64,000 nt of DNA, from assembly GCA_902573835.1 (NCBI GenBank), contig CACGKZ010000001.1, positions 1 through 64,000 on the forward strand, read 5' to 3'. This DNA comes from an uncultured Pelagibacteraceae bacterium (GTDB lineage: Bacteria; Pseudomonadota; Alphaproteobacteria; Pelagibacterales; Pelagibacteraceae). The translations under genes and the position numbers were made by a program. Under the pieces are notes generated by a model. The model made no database searches, had not been told where the DNA came from, and saw only the letters and a program-made list of their open reading frames with translations. This document shows positions 19,458 through 30,569 of this stretch, one piece after another (position 1 is the first letter of the stretch; each line of letters opens with the position of its first letter).

Positions 19458-20405
19458 ATGATCAAGAAAGCTATAATAATAAGTTTAAGCGGTTACAAAC
19501 TCACAAAAGTGGAATTGAATATTTTTAAAAAATATCTACCTTGGGGTGTTATACTTTTCAGAAGAAATATAAGAGATTTTATTCAATTAAAAAAGTTAAT
19601 TTTATCAATTAAGAAAATTACCAGAGACAAAAATTATCCAATATTGATAGATGAAGAGGGTGGCGATGTTTCAAGATTAGAAAATATCATAAATAATAAA
19701 AATTTTTCACAAAAGTATTTCGGTGAGATTTTTGATTTTAATCAAAGAATTGGGTCAAATATATATAAATACTACATTAATGAGATTTGTATGAATTTAA
19801 ATTCTCTTGGAATAAATATAAATACTATTCCAGTAGTGGATAGATTATATAAGTTTACACATAAATTTTTAAAACAAAGAGTTTATTCTTCAAAAATAAA
19901 AACCATTAAAAAACTTTCAAGTATTTGTATAAATATTTGTAAATTAAATAAAATAGCAACTGTTATTAAGCACATCCCTGGACACGGCTTAGCTAAGATA
20001 GACTCACATAAAAAATTGCCAGTGGTTAACAATAATTATAAATATTTAATTAAAAATGATTTTAAATGTTTTAAAAACACTAAATCATTATTTGCTATGA
20101 CCGCTCATATTTTATATAAAAAAATTGACAGTAAAAATTGTGCAACACATTCACCAATAATAATTAAAAAAATCATCAGAAAAAAAATTGGATATCAAGG
20201 AATAATTATATCAGATGATATAAGTATGAAATCACTAAAAAAAAATATAACAAAAAATGCTTTAGAAGCATTGGAGGCTGGTTGTAATTTAGCTCTGTAT
20301 TGCCAAGGAAGATCTTCAGAATCGTTAAATTTACTAAAAAAAATTCCACCTATAGATGAATTTACTAGGAAAAAAACTTCAGAATTTTATAAATTTTTAA
20401 GATAA
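19458..20405 (+). CDS. nagZ: Beta-N-acetylhexosaminidase NagZ (GH3)
   Basis: This cytoplasmic glycosidase of peptidoglycan recycling removes GlcNAc from anhydro-muropeptides. The 315-residue protein has LFRRNIRD, DEEGG (65-69) and the NagZ signature KHIPGHG (171-177) with the catalytic His loop, plus ISDDISM carrying the nucleophile Asp. It sits in the conserved argS-(SPOR)-nagZ-scpA order. Confidence 0.92.
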   Translation: MIKKAIIISLSGYKLTKVELNIFKKYLPWGVILFRRNIRDFIQLKKLILSIKKITRDKNYPILIDEEGGDVSRLENIINNKNFSQKYFGEIFDFNQRIGSNIYKYYINEICMNLNSLGININTIPVVDRLYKFTHKFLKQRVYSSKIKTIKKLSSICINICKLNKIATVIKHIPGHGLAKIDSHKKLPVVNNNYKYLIKNDFKCFKNTKSLFAMTAHILYKKIDSKNCATHSPIIIKKIIRKKIGYQGIIISDDISMKSLKKNITKNALEALEAGCNLALYCQGRSSESLNLLKKIPPIDEFTRKKTSEFYKFLR

Positions 20406-20413
20406 TATTTAGT

Positions 20414-21154
20414 ATGGAGTCGGGAATAAATAATTCATTTTCTATTGATATTCCAAATTATAGCGGGCCTTTGGAGGCGCTTTTAGATTTAGCTAAAAAT
20501 CAAAAAGTAGACCTTGCAAATATATCAATTACAAAATTGGCTGATCAGTTTTTAGAATTCGTAAAGAATAATAAAAATTTAAATTTAGAAACAGCATCCG
20601 AATTTTTATTAATGGCTACATGGTTAGCTTATTTAAAATCTAAATTGTTATTACCTGAAGATGATGATGATGATTTTAAAGCTTTTGAAGTTGCAGAACG
20701 TTTAAAACTTCAACTGAAAAAACTTGAGTTAATAAGACTTCTTTCGGATCAATTGCTTAAAAGAAAAAGAATAGGTAAAGATATTTTTTTTAGAGGCATG
20801 CGTGGAGGAATAAAATCTATTTATACTCCAGTTTATGACATAAGTTTATATGAATTATTAAAGACATACGCAAATATTAATACTCAAAAATCTTTTCAAA
20901 GAGTAAATATCCCTAAACTACCAGTTTTAACTACAGAACAAGGAATCAATAATATTAAAAATCAATTAGATAATTTAAATGATTGGAAAAATATCATAGA
21001 CTTAATACCTCAGAGTTATAAAGAAAATTCTCAAAAAAAAAGAACTGGTTTGTCAGGTATATTTGCTGCTAGTTTAGAGCTTTCTAAAGAAGGAGTTATC
21101 AATATAATGCAAAAAAAAACCTTTGATGATATCTTAATAAAAAAAAATAAATGA
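20414..21154 (+). CDS. scpA: Segregation and condensation protein A
   Basis: This 246-residue kleisin subunit bridges the SMC ATPase heads in chromosome segregation. The family start YSGPLEALLDLAKNQKVDLANISI is clear, as is the WLAYLKSKLLLP helix and an acidic run (EDDDDD). It overlaps scpB by 4 nt. The C-terminal winged helix, with LSGIFAASLELSKEGVINI, contacts SMC. Confidence 0.93.
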   Translation: MESGINNSFSIDIPNYSGPLEALLDLAKNQKVDLANISITKLADQFLEFVKNNKNLNLETASEFLLMATWLAYLKSKLLLPEDDDDDFKAFEVAERLKLQLKKLELIRLLSDQLLKRKRIGKDIFFRGMRGGIKSIYTPVYDISLYELLKTYANINTQKSFQRVNIPKLPVLTTEQGINNIKNQLDNLNDWKNIIDLIPQSYKENSQKKRTGLSGIFAASLELSKEGVINIMQKKTFDDILIKKNK

Positions 21155-21834
21155 AAAAAAAGAATAATAATATAATAAAATTTCCTAGTTCCACTTCTAA
21201 AATTGAAAGAAAAATTGAGGCAATTTTATTTGCTGCATCAGAACCTTTAGATTTAGAAACTATTGAGAAGAGGCTTCAAAATGTAACTAATATTAAAAAA
21301 ATATTAGAAAAAATTCAAAATGACTATAAATCAAGAGGGATAAATCTTGTTTGTATTAGAAATAAATGGTCATTTAGAACAGCATCAGATCTTTCAAATA
21401 CAATGGCATTGCAAAAATCAACGCAAAAGAAACTATCAAAAGCTACAATAGAAACACTATCAATAATTGTTTATCATCAACCTGTTACTAGATCTGAAAT
21501 TGAACAGATACGTGGTGTAGCTTTTGGGTCGAATACAATCGAAATACTAATGGAATTGGATTGGGTAAGACCTGCTGGTCGAAAAAATATTCCTGGAAAA
21601 CCAATACAGTATGTAACAACTGAAAATTTTTTAAATCATTTTAATATTCAAAAATTATCTGATTTACCTACTATTGATGAATTAGGAACAGCAGGGTTAA
21701 TTGATACTTCAGCAGTTAATTCTTCAATATTTGGTACTAGCAAGTTTTTTTCAGAGCAATCATCTAAAACTAAAGAGGATATATACTCAGATATTGAAAG
21801 TGTCATAGATGATAGTGAAAAATTGACTGAATAA
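21151..21834 (+). CDS. scpB: Segregation and condensation protein B
   Basis: This 227-residue dimeric partner of ScpA has two winged-helix domains: IEAILFAASEPLDLETI, then ATIETLSIIVYHQPVTRSEIEQIRGV and the W-R-AGRKNIPGKP segment. The C-terminal tail is acidic and probably disordered. It is coupled to scpA by a 4-nt overlap and followed by tatA after 40 nt. Confidence 0.93.
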   Translation: MKKKNNNIIKFPSSTSKIERKIEAILFAASEPLDLETIEKRLQNVTNIKKILEKIQNDYKSRGINLVCIRNKWSFRTASDLSNTMALQKSTQKKLSKATIETLSIIVYHQPVTRSEIEQIRGVAFGSNTIEILMELDWVRPAGRKNIPGKPIQYVTTENFLNHFNIQKLSDLPTIDELGTAGLIDTSAVNSSIFGTSKFFSEQSSKTKEDIYSDIESVIDDSEKLTE

Positions 21835-21874
21835 AGTTATTTATTTAACTTAAATTATTGTATATAAGATCATT

Positions 21875-22063
21875 ATGAGTATTGGTTTTTGGCAAATTGC
21901 TATCGTAGTTGTACTAGTAGTCCTTTTATTTGGGCGAGGTAAAATCTCTGATTTAATGGGAGATGTTGCAAAAGGTATTAAAAGTTTTAAAAAAGGTATT
22001 TCAGAAAATCCAGACTCATCAAATAAAGACACAGAAGATAAAAATAATTCTAATAGTAATTAA
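21875..22063 (+). CDS. tatA: Sec-independent translocase protein TatA
   Basis: This 62-residue protein has the TatA layout: a short periplasmic start (SIGFWQ), one membrane helix, the [23 protein letters not shown] hinge and amphipathic helix, and an Asn/Asp-rich tail. TatA oligomers form the pore for folded proteins. It begins the tatABC cluster. The minus-strand frame over it is a shadow. Confidence 0.93.
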   Translation: MSIGFWQIAIVVVLVVLLFGRGKISDLMGDVAKGIKSFKKGISENPDSSNKDTEDKNNSNSN

Positions 22064-22068
22064 TTTAA

Positions 22069-22275
22069 ATGCCACAGATTGGTTGGTTTGAATTACTTGT
22101 AATAATAATAGTTGCAATTCTTGTAATTGGACCAAAAGATTTCCCCATTGTTTTAAAAAAAATAGGCTCATGGGTTGGGTCTATAAAGAGATATTTTTCT
22201 GATGTTCAAAAAAACGTTAATGAAATTACAAATTTAGAGGAAGACAACAATAAGAAAGATAAATCTGATGACTAA
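22069..22275 (+). CDS. tatB: Sec-independent translocase protein TatB
   Basis: This 68-residue protein starts [24 protein letters not shown]; the G-F-E-L and VIGPKD motifs mark TatB, the partner that receives substrates from TatC. It is far shorter than the usual 120-180 residues: the amphipathic helix is kept and the long tail is lost. It lies 5 nt after tatA and overlaps tatC by 8 nt. Confidence 0.9.
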   Translation: MPQIGWFELLVIIIVAILVIGPKDFPIVLKKIGSWVGSIKRYFSDVQKNVNEITNLEEDNNKKDKSDD

Positions 22276-23029
22276 AAAGCAAGCAAGTCAAAATACTTTT
22301 GTTAGTCATTTGTCTGAGTTAAGATCTAGATTGGTAAAATCATTCATTTTTTTAATTATATCATTTATAGTTTGTTATTTTTTTTCAGAGGAAATATATA
22401 GATTTTTAGTCAAACCTTACTCAGATGCAGTTTTAGAAAACAATCTTGATCGAAGATTAATTTTCACTGCTTTACACGAGGCATTTTTAACTTATCTTAA
22501 GGTAGCTTTCTTTGCTTCAATTTTCATCACTAGCCCAATATTTCTAAGTCAAATTTGGAAGTTTATTGCTCCAGGATTGTATTCAAATGAAAAAAAAGCT
22601 TTGCTACCTTATTTAATTGCTACACCAATACTTTTTGTTTTTGGAGGAATGCTTGTTTATTATTTTATAATGCCCCTAGCGATAAAATTTTTTCTTGGTT
22701 TTGAAAGTATTCAAGACTCTGGTTCATTAGCAATACAATTAGAGGCAAAAGTTAATGAATATTTGTCTCTTGTCATGCGCTTAATATTTGCATTTGGAAT
22801 AAGTTTTCAACTTCCAGTGGTTTTAAGCTTATTAGCAAGAATTGGAGTAGTAAACTCCAAATATCTTAGAGAAAGAAGAAAGTATTTTGTGGTTATTATT
22901 TTTGCTGCAGCTGCTATCTTAACGCCACCAGACCCAATTACTCAAATAGGTTTAGCATTACCTTTGTTATTGTTATATGAATTATCTATTATAACTGTAA
23001 GGTTAATAGAAAAAAAAGATAATGCATAA
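22268..23029 (+). CDS. tatC: Sec-independent translocase protein TatC
   Basis: This 253-residue six-helix membrane protein recognises twin-arginine signal peptides. The start [15 protein letters not shown], the conserved [25 protein letters not shown] region and the TPPDPITQ loop near the end are diagnostic. One likely client with an RRKFLG signal is encoded in this window (the M48 protease). It overlaps serS by 8 nt. Confidence 0.95.
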   Translation: MTKKQASQNTFVSHLSELRSRLVKSFIFLIISFIVCYFFSEEIYRFLVKPYSDAVLENNLDRRLIFTALHEAFLTYLKVAFFASIFITSPIFLSQIWKFIAPGLYSNEKKALLPYLIATPILFVFGGMLVYYFIMPLAIKFFLGFESIQDSGSLAIQLEAKVNEYLSLVMRLIFAFGISFQLPVVLSLLARIGVVNSKYLRERRKYFVVIIFAAAAILTPPDPITQIGLALPLLLLYELSIITVRLIEKKDNA

Positions 23030-24263
23030 TTTAAAAGAAATAAGAAAAAACCCTGAGCTGTTTGAAAAAAAAATTAAAGAAAGAAATTCAACTATCGATT
23101 TAAAATCTTTGATCAAGAATGATAAAGAAAATAGAGAATTAATACAGAAAAAAGAAAAATTAGAACAAGAAAAAAAATTATTATCCAAAAATAAAGACCC
23201 AAATAATTTTAATAAATCAAAAAATTTATCAAAACAAATTGAAGAATTAGAAAATTCTCAAAAAAAAATACAAGAAAAAATTAATTTTATCCTCTCCTCA
23301 ATACCAAACTGTGCGTTGAACGATGTTCCAATTGGCAAAGATGAAAAATCAAATAAAATAATAAAAAAATCGTCCGAAATTAAAAAATTTAATTTTAAAA
23401 TTAAGTCACATATTGAATTAGGTAAAAATGATATGGATTTTGAAACTGCCACAAAATTATCAGGTTCTAGATTTGTTGTATTAAAAGACAAACTGGCCCT
23501 TTTAGAGAGAGCGCTTATGAACTTTATGATAGATGTTCATACGAGAAAATTTGGATATATTGAAATATCACCGCCGTTAATAGTAAATGAAAAAATAATG
23601 TTTGGTACTGGCCAGTTACCCAAATTTGAAAAAGATCAGTATGAAATTTTTTCTGAAAAAGATGAAGAACGAAAATTTTTAATACCAACAGCAGAAGTTC
23701 CTTTGTCAAATTTATTTAATAATTCAACGATAGATCAAAAAAAACTTCCTTTAAGATTTGTTGCTGGAACTCCTTGCTTTAGACGCGAAGCTGGTAGCTA
23801 TGGTAAAGACACTAAAGGTATAATGCGACAACATCAATTTTACAAAGTCGAATTGGTTAGTTTAGTAGAACCAAGCAAATGTAATGATGAACTAAATAGA
23901 ATGCTAAATTGTGCAGAGGAAATATTAAAGATGTTAGAGCTACCCTATCAAATAGTTCTTTTGTCCTCTGGTGATATGGGTTTTAGTGCAGAAAAAACCT
24001 TTGATATAGAAACTTGGATACCTTCAGAAAACAAATTTAGAGAAATTTCTAGCTGTTCTTCGTGTGGGATGTTTCAAGCCAGAAGAATGAAAACTAAATT
24101 TAAATCAGGTAATACATCTGATTTTATTGGCACTCTTAATGGTTCAGGACTTGCGACAGGCAGATTAATGATAGCTTTGATGGAATATTATCAAAATTCT
24201 GACGGTTCTATAACAATACCGGCACCATTAAAAAAATACATGAATAATATAGAAAAAATTTAA
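23022..24263 (+). CDS. serS: Seryl-tRNA synthetase
   Basis: This 413-residue class II synthetase has an N-terminal antiparallel coiled-coil arm (about 30-100, Lys/Glu rich) that grips tRNA-Ser, and the catalytic core with [36 protein letters not shown] (motif 2, split across about 240-265) and [19 protein letters not shown] (motif 3). tRNA-Ser(TGA) itself is encoded elsewhere in the window. It ends the tat-linked operon. Confidence 0.96.
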   Translation: MHNLKEIRKNPELFEKKIKERNSTIDLKSLIKNDKENRELIQKKEKLEQEKKLLSKNKDPNNFNKSKNLSKQIEELENSQKKIQEKINFILSSIPNCALNDVPIGKDEKSNKIIKKSSEIKKFNFKIKSHIELGKNDMDFETATKLSGSRFVVLKDKLALLERALMNFMIDVHTRKFGYIEISPPLIVNEKIMFGTGQLPKFEKDQYEIFSEKDEERKFLIPTAEVPLSNLFNNSTIDQKKLPLRFVAGTPCFRREAGSYGKDTKGIMRQHQFYKVELVSLVEPSKCNDELNRMLNCAEEILKMLELPYQIVLLSSGDMGFSAEKTFDIETWIPSENKFREISSCSSCGMFQARRMKTKFKSGNTSDFIGTLNGSGLATGRLMIALMEYYQNSDGSITIPAPLKKYMNNIEKI

Positions 24264-24313
24264 TTATAATTTTCTTGTTTAAAAATGTCTTTTAATATAA
24301 TTATTCAAATAAT

Positions 24314-24598
24314 ATGAATTCTTCAGGATTTGCACAATTTATACCTCTAATACTTATATTTGTAATTTTTTACTTTTTTTTAATTAGACCTCAACAAAAA
24401 AGAGTGAAAGATCATAGAGCGATGGTTCAAGGTTTAAAAAGGGGAGATGAAGTTATTACATCAGGAGGTATAATAGGAATTGTTGATAAAGTTCATGATG
24501 ACGACAAAATTGACGTAGTATTATGTGACAATGTAAAAGTTCAAGTTATAAAGTCCACTATAACAAGTTTATTAAAAAAAGAAGCTCCTAAAAAATAA
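24314..24598 (+). CDS. yajC: Preprotein translocase subunit YajC
   Basis: This 94-residue accessory protein of the Sec holotranslocon has one N-terminal helix ending in FFLIRPQQKR, then KRGDEVITSGGIIGIVDKV, the YajC hallmark. It precedes secD by 9 nt and forms a yajC-secD-secF operon. Confidence 0.95.
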   Translation: MNSSGFAQFIPLILIFVIFYFFLIRPQQKRVKDHRAMVQGLKRGDEVITSGGIIGIVDKVHDDDKIDVVLCDNVKVQVIKSTITSLLKKEAPKK

Positions 24599-24607
24599 AA
24601 GGTCTTT

Positions 24608-26155
24608 GTGCTTAATTTCACAAAAATAAAAATAATTATAATCTATTTTATTTTGTTTTTGTTAACGTTCTTTGCGTCACTTAATCTTTTTTATGATACA
24701 AATCCTATTATTAACAAGAAAGTAAATTTAGGTTTAGATTTGCAGGGAGGCTCCTATTTGTTGCTTGAGATCGACACTAAACCTTTAATTAAAGAAAGAT
24801 TACAAGATAAAGTTATTGAAATAAAGAAATTTTTAAAAAAAAATAATTTTAAATATAATACATTTAAAATTAACGAAAATTCAATAAGTTTTAAAATTGA
24901 AAATGATAATAATAAAAAATTTCAAAACTTATTCTTTTCAACCAAAGACAATACAATAAACCAGTATATTGATCAGTACCGAACACATCAATTTGATTTG
25001 GAAATTAAAAATGATAGTCACCTGATAAAGTTTTCAAAATACGGGTTATTAACTTTAAACAATGCTGCGGTTAGTCAATCTATTGAAATAGTAAGAAGAA
25101 GAATAGATGATTTAGGCACAAAAGAACCAACAATAATTCAAAGAGGTGAAAAAAGAATTGTGGTTGAGCTTCCAGGCCTAAAAGATCCGTCTAGAATAAA
25201 AGATCTCTTAGGAAAAACAGCTCAATTAAATTTTAGATTAATAACTGATAAAAAAGACGACTTCGGGTCAGAGAAAATGATTTCAGAAAATGGAGAAGAA
25301 GTTGTTGTAAATAAAAAAATTATTATGAGTGGGGAAAATCTTATTGACGCCCAGCCAAGAGTAGATAATCAATCAAATAGCCCAATGGTCGCTTTTACTT
25401 TAGATAGGTATGGAGCCCAAAAATTTGGTAAAGTAACAACAAATAATATAGGCAAACGACTAGCAATAGTATTAGATAATAAAATTATAAGCGCTCCAGT
25501 TATTAGAGAGGCTATTACAGGGGGCAGCGGAACTATCTCAGGAAATTTTTCATTTCAGGAAGTTACAGATTTAGCTCTTTTACTTAGATCTGGAGCTTTG
25601 CCTACACCAATTAATATTGTTGAAGAGAGAACAGTTGGACCAGATTTAGGTAGAGACTCAATTATTTCTGGAGCAATTTCTTTGTTAATCGGATTCGTTC
25701 TTGTAGTTTTATATATGTTTTATAAGTATAGGATTTTTGGACTAATTGCCAATATCTCTCTAATTTCAAATTTATTAATGCTTGTAGGTGTTTTAACTAT
25801 CTTAGAAGCGACTTTAACACTCCCAGGAATTGCTGGAATAATTTTAACAGTAGGAATGGCAGTCGACGCAAATGTTTTAATTTTTGAGAGAATAAGGGAA
25901 GAATTAAGAACTGAAAAATCAGTTATTCACGCCTTTGACATGGGTTATAGTAGAGCTAAAATTACAGTTTTAGACGCAAATATTACTACTTTGTTAGCTA
26001 CTGTGATTTTATTTATTTTTGGAACTGGACCAGTTAAAGGTTTTGCCGTTACTTTAGGCATAGGAATAATAACAACACTTTTTTCAGCGTATTTCATAGC
26101 AAGACATTTAACTTCATCTTTTGTTTTAAGAAATAGGGAAAATATTAATTTATGA
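24608..26155 (+). CDS. secD: Protein translocase subunit SecD
   Basis: This 515-residue RND-type membrane protein uses the proton gradient to pull proteins through SecYEG. It starts at a GTG (24608) with AAAGG about 5 nt upstream. Motifs are GLDLQGGSYLLLEID after helix 1, the periplasmic P1 head, RRRIDDLGTKEPTIIQRGEKRIVVELPG (in pieces), and the membrane core with GMAVDANVLIFERIREE. It overlaps secF by 4 nt. Confidence 0.95.
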   Translation: MLNFTKIKIIIIYFILFLLTFFASLNLFYDTNPIINKKVNLGLDLQGGSYLLLEIDTKPLIKERLQDKVIEIKKFLKKNNFKYNTFKINENSISFKIENDNNKKFQNLFFSTKDNTINQYIDQYRTHQFDLEIKNDSHLIKFSKYGLLTLNNAAVSQSIEIVRRRIDDLGTKEPTIIQRGEKRIVVELPGLKDPSRIKDLLGKTAQLNFRLITDKKDDFGSEKMISENGEEVVVNKKIIMSGENLIDAQPRVDNQSNSPMVAFTLDRYGAQKFGKVTTNNIGKRLAIVLDNKIISAPVIREAITGGSGTISGNFSFQEVTDLALLLRSGALPTPINIVEERTVGPDLGRDSIISGAISLLIGFVLVVLYMFYKYRIFGLIANISLISNLLMLVGVLTILEATLTLPGIAGIILTVGMAVDANVLIFERIREELRTEKSVIHAFDMGYSRAKITVLDANITTLLATVILFIFGTGPVKGFAVTLGIGIITTLFSAYFIARHLTSSFVLRNRENINL

Positions 26156-27060
26156 AGTATAATTTTAATTTTATTAATTATTTCAAAAAATTTAATTTAT
26201 TATCATTGGTATTAGTTTTATTGAGTTTATTTGTTGTACTTTTTAAAGGTCTTAACTACGGAATAGATTTTAAAGGTGGAACACTTATTGAAGTAAGAAT
26301 TCAAAATAATGACATAAGAGTATCAGATATTAGAGACTCTCTAAAAAAATTGAATTTAGGTGATGTGAATGTAAAAAATTTTGGTGAAAAGAGTGATTTT
26401 TTAATAAAAATTGAAAAAAAATTAATTAATAATGACTCTTTGATATCTGAAATTAAAACTTCCCTAGATCAAGATCTCAATGAAGAAGTAAATTACAGAA
26501 GAGTCGAAAGTGTTGGACCGAAAGTGAGTGCTGAATTGTTGAAATCGGGTGTAATTTCCATAGGTTTAGCTTTATTAATGATGTTATTTTATATTTGGTT
26601 TAGATTTGAATGGCAATTTAGTTTGGGTTCTATTATTGCTTTATTTCATGATGTAATTATTACTTTAGGAATTTTTTCAGTTTTATCTATTGAAATAAAC
26701 TTATCAATTGTAGCTGCTGTATTGACTATAGTTGGTTATTCCATGAATGATACGGTTGTAATTTATGACCGTATTAGGGAAAATTTATCTAAATTTAATA
26801 AGCTTGAAATTGATCAAGTTTCAAATTTATCAGTTAATGAGACTTTATCTAGAACTTTAATAACTTCAGTAACAACTTTATTAGCTTTATTTTCAATTTT
26901 CATACTAGGTGGTGAAATACTCAAAGGTTTTTCTTTTGCTATGATTTTAGGTGTAATAATTGGTACTTATTCTTCAATATTTGTGGCATCTCCTGTTCTT
27001 AAATATTTAAAAGTTTCATCTAAGACGCTTGAAAAAAAAGAAGATAAAATTGTACCTTAA
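26152..27060 (+). CDS. secF: Protein translocase subunit SecF
   Basis: This 302-residue partner of SecD has GIDFKGGTLIEV after the first helix, VGPKVSAELLKSG, and the membrane motif VGYSMNDTVVIYDRIREN that corresponds to SecD's proton path. It ends the operon, with its stop adjacent to the convergent PuuD-like gene. Confidence 0.95.
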   Translation: MKYNFNFINYFKKFNLLSLVLVLLSLFVVLFKGLNYGIDFKGGTLIEVRIQNNDIRVSDIRDSLKKLNLGDVNVKNFGEKSDFLIKIEKKLINNDSLISEIKTSLDQDLNEEVNYRRVESVGPKVSAELLKSGVISIGLALLMMLFYIWFRFEWQFSLGSIIALFHDVIITLGIFSVLSIEINLSIVAAVLTIVGYSMNDTVVIYDRIRENLSKFNKLEIDQVSNLSVNETLSRTLITSVTTLLALFSIFILGGEILKGFSFAMILGVIIGTYSSIFVASPVLKYLKVSSKTLEKKEDKIVP

Positions 27061-27663
27061 TTAGTAAAGATTTTGAGCAGCTACCATCGTTAAAAGCATT
27101 GGAATTGATAAAAGAGTATTTACTCTAGATGTTAACATAGCTTTTTTCGCTGCAATTGGTTTTTCTTCTGCTGGGGCCTCTACGATACCTAAAGCTTTTT
27201 TTTGATTAGGCCAAATAATAAACCACACATTATACGCCATAATTATTCCTAACCACATACCTATACCAATAGCTGTATTTTTTCCTCCTCCACTACCAAT
27301 TCCTAAAGTCATGGATTCATGTAAGTATCCGTTAAGATAAGCTACAATTAATCCCGTTAGTATTGTTGCGAAAGCCGCCCATCTAAACCAGAATAAAACT
27401 TTTGGAGCGATAACTTTGCTTATTGCCGGTTTTTGTTCATCTGGAATATTAGGCATGCTGGGTATCTGAACAAAATTTAAATACCAAAGTAGGCCAATCC
27501 ACATTATTCCAGCTAAAACGTGTAAGTACCTAAATAGCCAACTAAAAAAATATTGATCAAAAGCAAATCCATCTCCTCCAAAATATAATCCTAAAAATAG
27601 TAAAACTGCTATAACAAGCGAAAGATGTACTGTTTTTGATAATGATTGTAAAATATTAACCAT
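27061..27663 (-). CDS. PuuD-like urate-hydroxylase-type membrane domain protein
   Basis: This 200-residue protein with five or six hydrophobic helices shows WLFRYLHVLAGIMWIGLLWYLNFVQIP and YNVWFIIWPNQKKAL, the pattern of the N-terminal membrane domain of PuuD (Urate_ox_N). In full PuuD this domain is fused to a cytochrome c; no CxxCH motif is present here. It may be a heme-binding membrane oxidoreductase working with a separate cytochrome, or have lost urate activity altogether. No purine-degradation genes are nearby. uvrA lies 26 nt upstream on the same strand. Confidence 0.7.
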   Translation of the reverse strand: MVNILQSLSKTVHLSLVIAVLLFLGLYFGGDGFAFDQYFFSWLFRYLHVLAGIMWIGLLWYLNFVQIPSMPNIPDEQKPAISKVIAPKVLFWFRWAAFATILTGLIVAYLNGYLHESMTLGIGSGGGKNTAIGIGMWLGIIMAYNVWFIIWPNQKKALGIVEAPAEEKPIAAKKAMLTSRVNTLLSIPMLLTMVAAQNLY

Positions 27664-27689
27664 AAATTATCATAACATAAAAATAGCAT

Positions 27690-30569
27690 TTATGCAGTTT
27701 TTTTCATTTTTGGAGTGCTTAAAATTTCCTTTAAAAATTGTCCAGTGAAAGTATTTTTTTCAGATGAGACTTTTTCAGGGGTTCCTTGAGCAATAATTTC
27801 ACCCCCTGATTCTCCACCTTCCGGACCCATATCTATTATATGATCAGCTGTTTTAATTACATCTAAATTATGTTCTATTACAACAACCGTATTTCCAGTA
27901 TTTACAAATGCTTGCAAAATATCGAGAAGTTTTTTTATATCATGAGAGTGAAGACCTGTAGTAGGCTCATCTAATATATATAAAGTTCTTCCAGTTGATC
28001 TTTTTGACAATTCTTTAGCAAGTTTTATTCTTTGGGCTTCACCCCCAGACAATGTTGTAGCTTGTTGTCCTATTTTCATATATCCGAGACCGACATGTTT
28101 TAGAGTTATCAGTTTTGATCTAATTGATTGGATATTTTCAAAAAAATCACAACCTTCCTCTACCGTCATATCTAAAATGTCAGCTATGTTTTTATTTTTA
28201 AATCTAATTTCTAAAGTCTCTCTATTATATCTAGCACCCTTGCAAGTATCACACGGAATAAATACATCAGGTAAAAAATGCATTTCATAAGTTAACACAC
28301 CATCACCCTCGCAAGTTTCACATCTTCCACCTTTTACATTGAATGAGAATCTTCCAACTTTATAACCTCTAGCTTTAGACTCGGGCAAATTTGCAAACCA
28401 ATCTCTTATTGGTCCAAAAGCACCTGTATATGTCGCTGGATTAGATCTAGGTGTTCTTCCAATGGGTGATTGATCAATATCTATAATTTTATCAATCAAT
28501 TCAGTTCCTTTATAATTCTTAAAAGATTTAGGTAACTTTCTTGATTTGTTATTATTTAAAATTAAATTTAATGCATTATAAAGAGTATGCAAAACTAAAG
28601 TAGATTTGCCGCTGCCTGATACTCCTGTCACACAAGTAAAAGTTCCTATAGGAATTTTTAAGTCAACATTTTTTAGATTATTACCTGTTGCTCCATTTAT
28701 TTCTAAGTAACGACCATTTTTTGCTATACGTCTTTTTTTTGGGATGGCGATATTTTTTTCACCAGACAAATATGTTCCTGTAATACTTTGTTTTTCTTGA
28801 ATAATATTTTTAATTTGTCCCTCAGCAATAATTTTACCACCATGAAGTCCAGCCTCTGGCCCTATATCTATTATATGATCCGCGCTTTCCATAGTCTCAA
28901 TATCATGCTCCACAACAATAACTGTATTTCCCAAATCTCTCAATTTTTTTAAAGCTGTAATTAATTTTTTATTATCACGCTGGTGTAACCCTATAGATGG
29001 TTCATCCAAAACATATAATACACCGGTTAGACCAGAACCTATTTGTGACGCCAATCTAATTCTTTGAGACTCACCACCTGATAAAGTACCAGACTCTCTT
29101 GAAAGAGTAAGATAATTGAGGCCAACATTAAGTAAAAATGTAAGTCTTTCATTTATTTCTTTAAGAATGTGTTGAGCAATTTTGTTTTGTTTATCATTCA
29201 AAAAAGTTGGTAACTTATCAAACCACTTTTTTGCATCTTCAATTGATTTATGAGTTATCTGGCTGATATTTAAATCATTTATTTTTACACATAAAGCTTC
29301 ATCTTTTAACCTAAGTCCTTTACATTTATCGCAATTAGACTCAGATTGATATTGTGATATCTCCTCTCTCTTCCACTCACTATCAGTTTCTAAATACCTT
29401 CGTTCTAAATTGTTAATAACACCTTCAAATGGTTTTTTCGTTGTATAAGTTTCATAGTTATCATCATAAGAAAATTTGATTTCTTCATCATCAGATCCAT
29501 ATAAAATAATTTCCTGAATTTTTTTCGGTATTTTTTTCCATTTATCTGTTAAAGAAAATTTATAATGTTTGGCCAATGAGGCTAAAGTTTGAGCGTAATA
29601 TAAACTTGAACTTTTGGACCATGGTACAATTGCACCATCTTGAAGTGACTTGTTATCATCTTGTATAACTAATTTTGGATCTACATTTAAATTACTACCA
29701 ATTCCCTCACATTCTTCACAGGCACCATAGGGCGAGTTAAAAGAAAACAATCTTGGTTCAATTTCTTCAATAGTAAAACCACTTTCAGGGCATGAAAATT
29801 TTGAGGAGAAAGTAATAGTCTCAATTTTTCTAAATTTTTTAGGAAGACTTTCATTTTCATATTCAACATTTAAAAGTCCATTTGACAAATTTAAAGCTGT
29901 TTCAACGCTGTCGGCAAGTCTGTTCCCTATTGAAGAGCTTAACACAACTCTGTCTACTATAATAGATATATCGTGTTTTACTTTTTTATTTAAATTTGGA
30001 AAATCATTTATTTGATAGTATTTTCCATCTACTTTAATTTTTTGGAAACCCCTTTTTTTATAATTCAAAATTTCTTTCTTATATTCACCTTTTCTGCCGC
30101 GCACAATAGGTGCAAGTAAATGTATAGTGCTGCTTTTCGGAAGAGTTTTTATTTTGTCAACCATTTCACTGACTGATTGCGATACAATTGGCTTTCCAGT
30201 AAATGGAGAGTACGGCACGCCAGCTCTAGCAAAAAGAACTCTCATATAATCATAGATTTCAGTTACAGTCGCAACAGTTGACCTGGGATTTTTTGATGTA
30301 TTTTTTTGTTCAATTGAAATTGCTGGACTCAATCCTTCGATAAAATCAACATTTGGCTTTTTCATTTTATCTAAGAATTGACGTGCATATGCAGATAAAC
30401 TTTCAACATATCTTCTTTGTCCTTCAGCATAAATTGTGTCAAAGGCTAAAGAAGATTTCCCTGATCCTGACAGACCAGTTATTACAACTAATTTGTCTTT
30501 TGGAATTTCTAAAGAAACGTTTTTTAGGTTATGTTCTTTTGCGCCTTTTATAACGATTTTTTTAAGCAT
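27690..30569 (-). CDS. uvrA: Excinuclease ABC subunit A
   Basis: This 959-residue damage-recognition ATPase of nucleotide excision repair has a first Walker A ([12 protein letters not shown]) near residue 34, zinc-module cysteines (CPESGF/CEECEG and CDKCKG), a first signature TLSGGESQR, a second Walker [11 protein letters not shown], a second zinc module [18 protein letters not shown], and a second signature TLSGGEAQR with [10 protein letters not shown]. It is intact and divergent from ssb across 101 nt. Confidence 0.97.
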   Translation of the reverse strand: MLKKIVIKGAKEHNLKNVSLEIPKDKLVVITGLSGSGKSSLAFDTIYAEGQRRYVESLSAYARQFLDKMKKPNVDFIEGLSPAISIEQKNTSKNPRSTVATVTEIYDYMRVLFARAGVPYSPFTGKPIVSQSVSEMVDKIKTLPKSSTIHLLAPIVRGRKGEYKKEILNYKKRGFQKIKVDGKYYQINDFPNLNKKVKHDISIIVDRVVLSSSIGNRLADSVETALNLSNGLLNVEYENESLPKKFRKIETITFSSKFSCPESGFTIEEIEPRLFSFNSPYGACEECEGIGSNLNVDPKLVIQDDNKSLQDGAIVPWSKSSSLYYAQTLASLAKHYKFSLTDKWKKIPKKIQEIILYGSDDEEIKFSYDDNYETYTTKKPFEGVINNLERRYLETDSEWKREEISQYQSESNCDKCKGLRLKDEALCVKINDLNISQITHKSIEDAKKWFDKLPTFLNDKQNKIAQHILKEINERLTFLLNVGLNYLTLSRESGTLSGGESQRIRLASQIGSGLTGVLYVLDEPSIGLHQRDNKKLITALKKLRDLGNTVIVVEHDIETMESADHIIDIGPEAGLHGGKIIAEGQIKNIIQEKQSITGTYLSGEKNIAIPKKRRIAKNGRYLEINGATGNNLKNVDLKIPIGTFTCVTGVSGSGKSTLVLHTLYNALNLILNNNKSRKLPKSFKNYKGTELIDKIIDIDQSPIGRTPRSNPATYTGAFGPIRDWFANLPESKARGYKVGRFSFNVKGGRCETCEGDGVLTYEMHFLPDVFIPCDTCKGARYNRETLEIRFKNKNIADILDMTVEEGCDFFENIQSIRSKLITLKHVGLGYMKIGQQATTLSGGEAQRIKLAKELSKRSTGRTLYILDEPTTGLHSHDIKKLLDILQAFVNTGNTVVVIEHNLDVIKTADHIIDMGPEGGESGGEIIAQGTPEKVSSEKNTFTGQFLKEILSTPKMKKTA

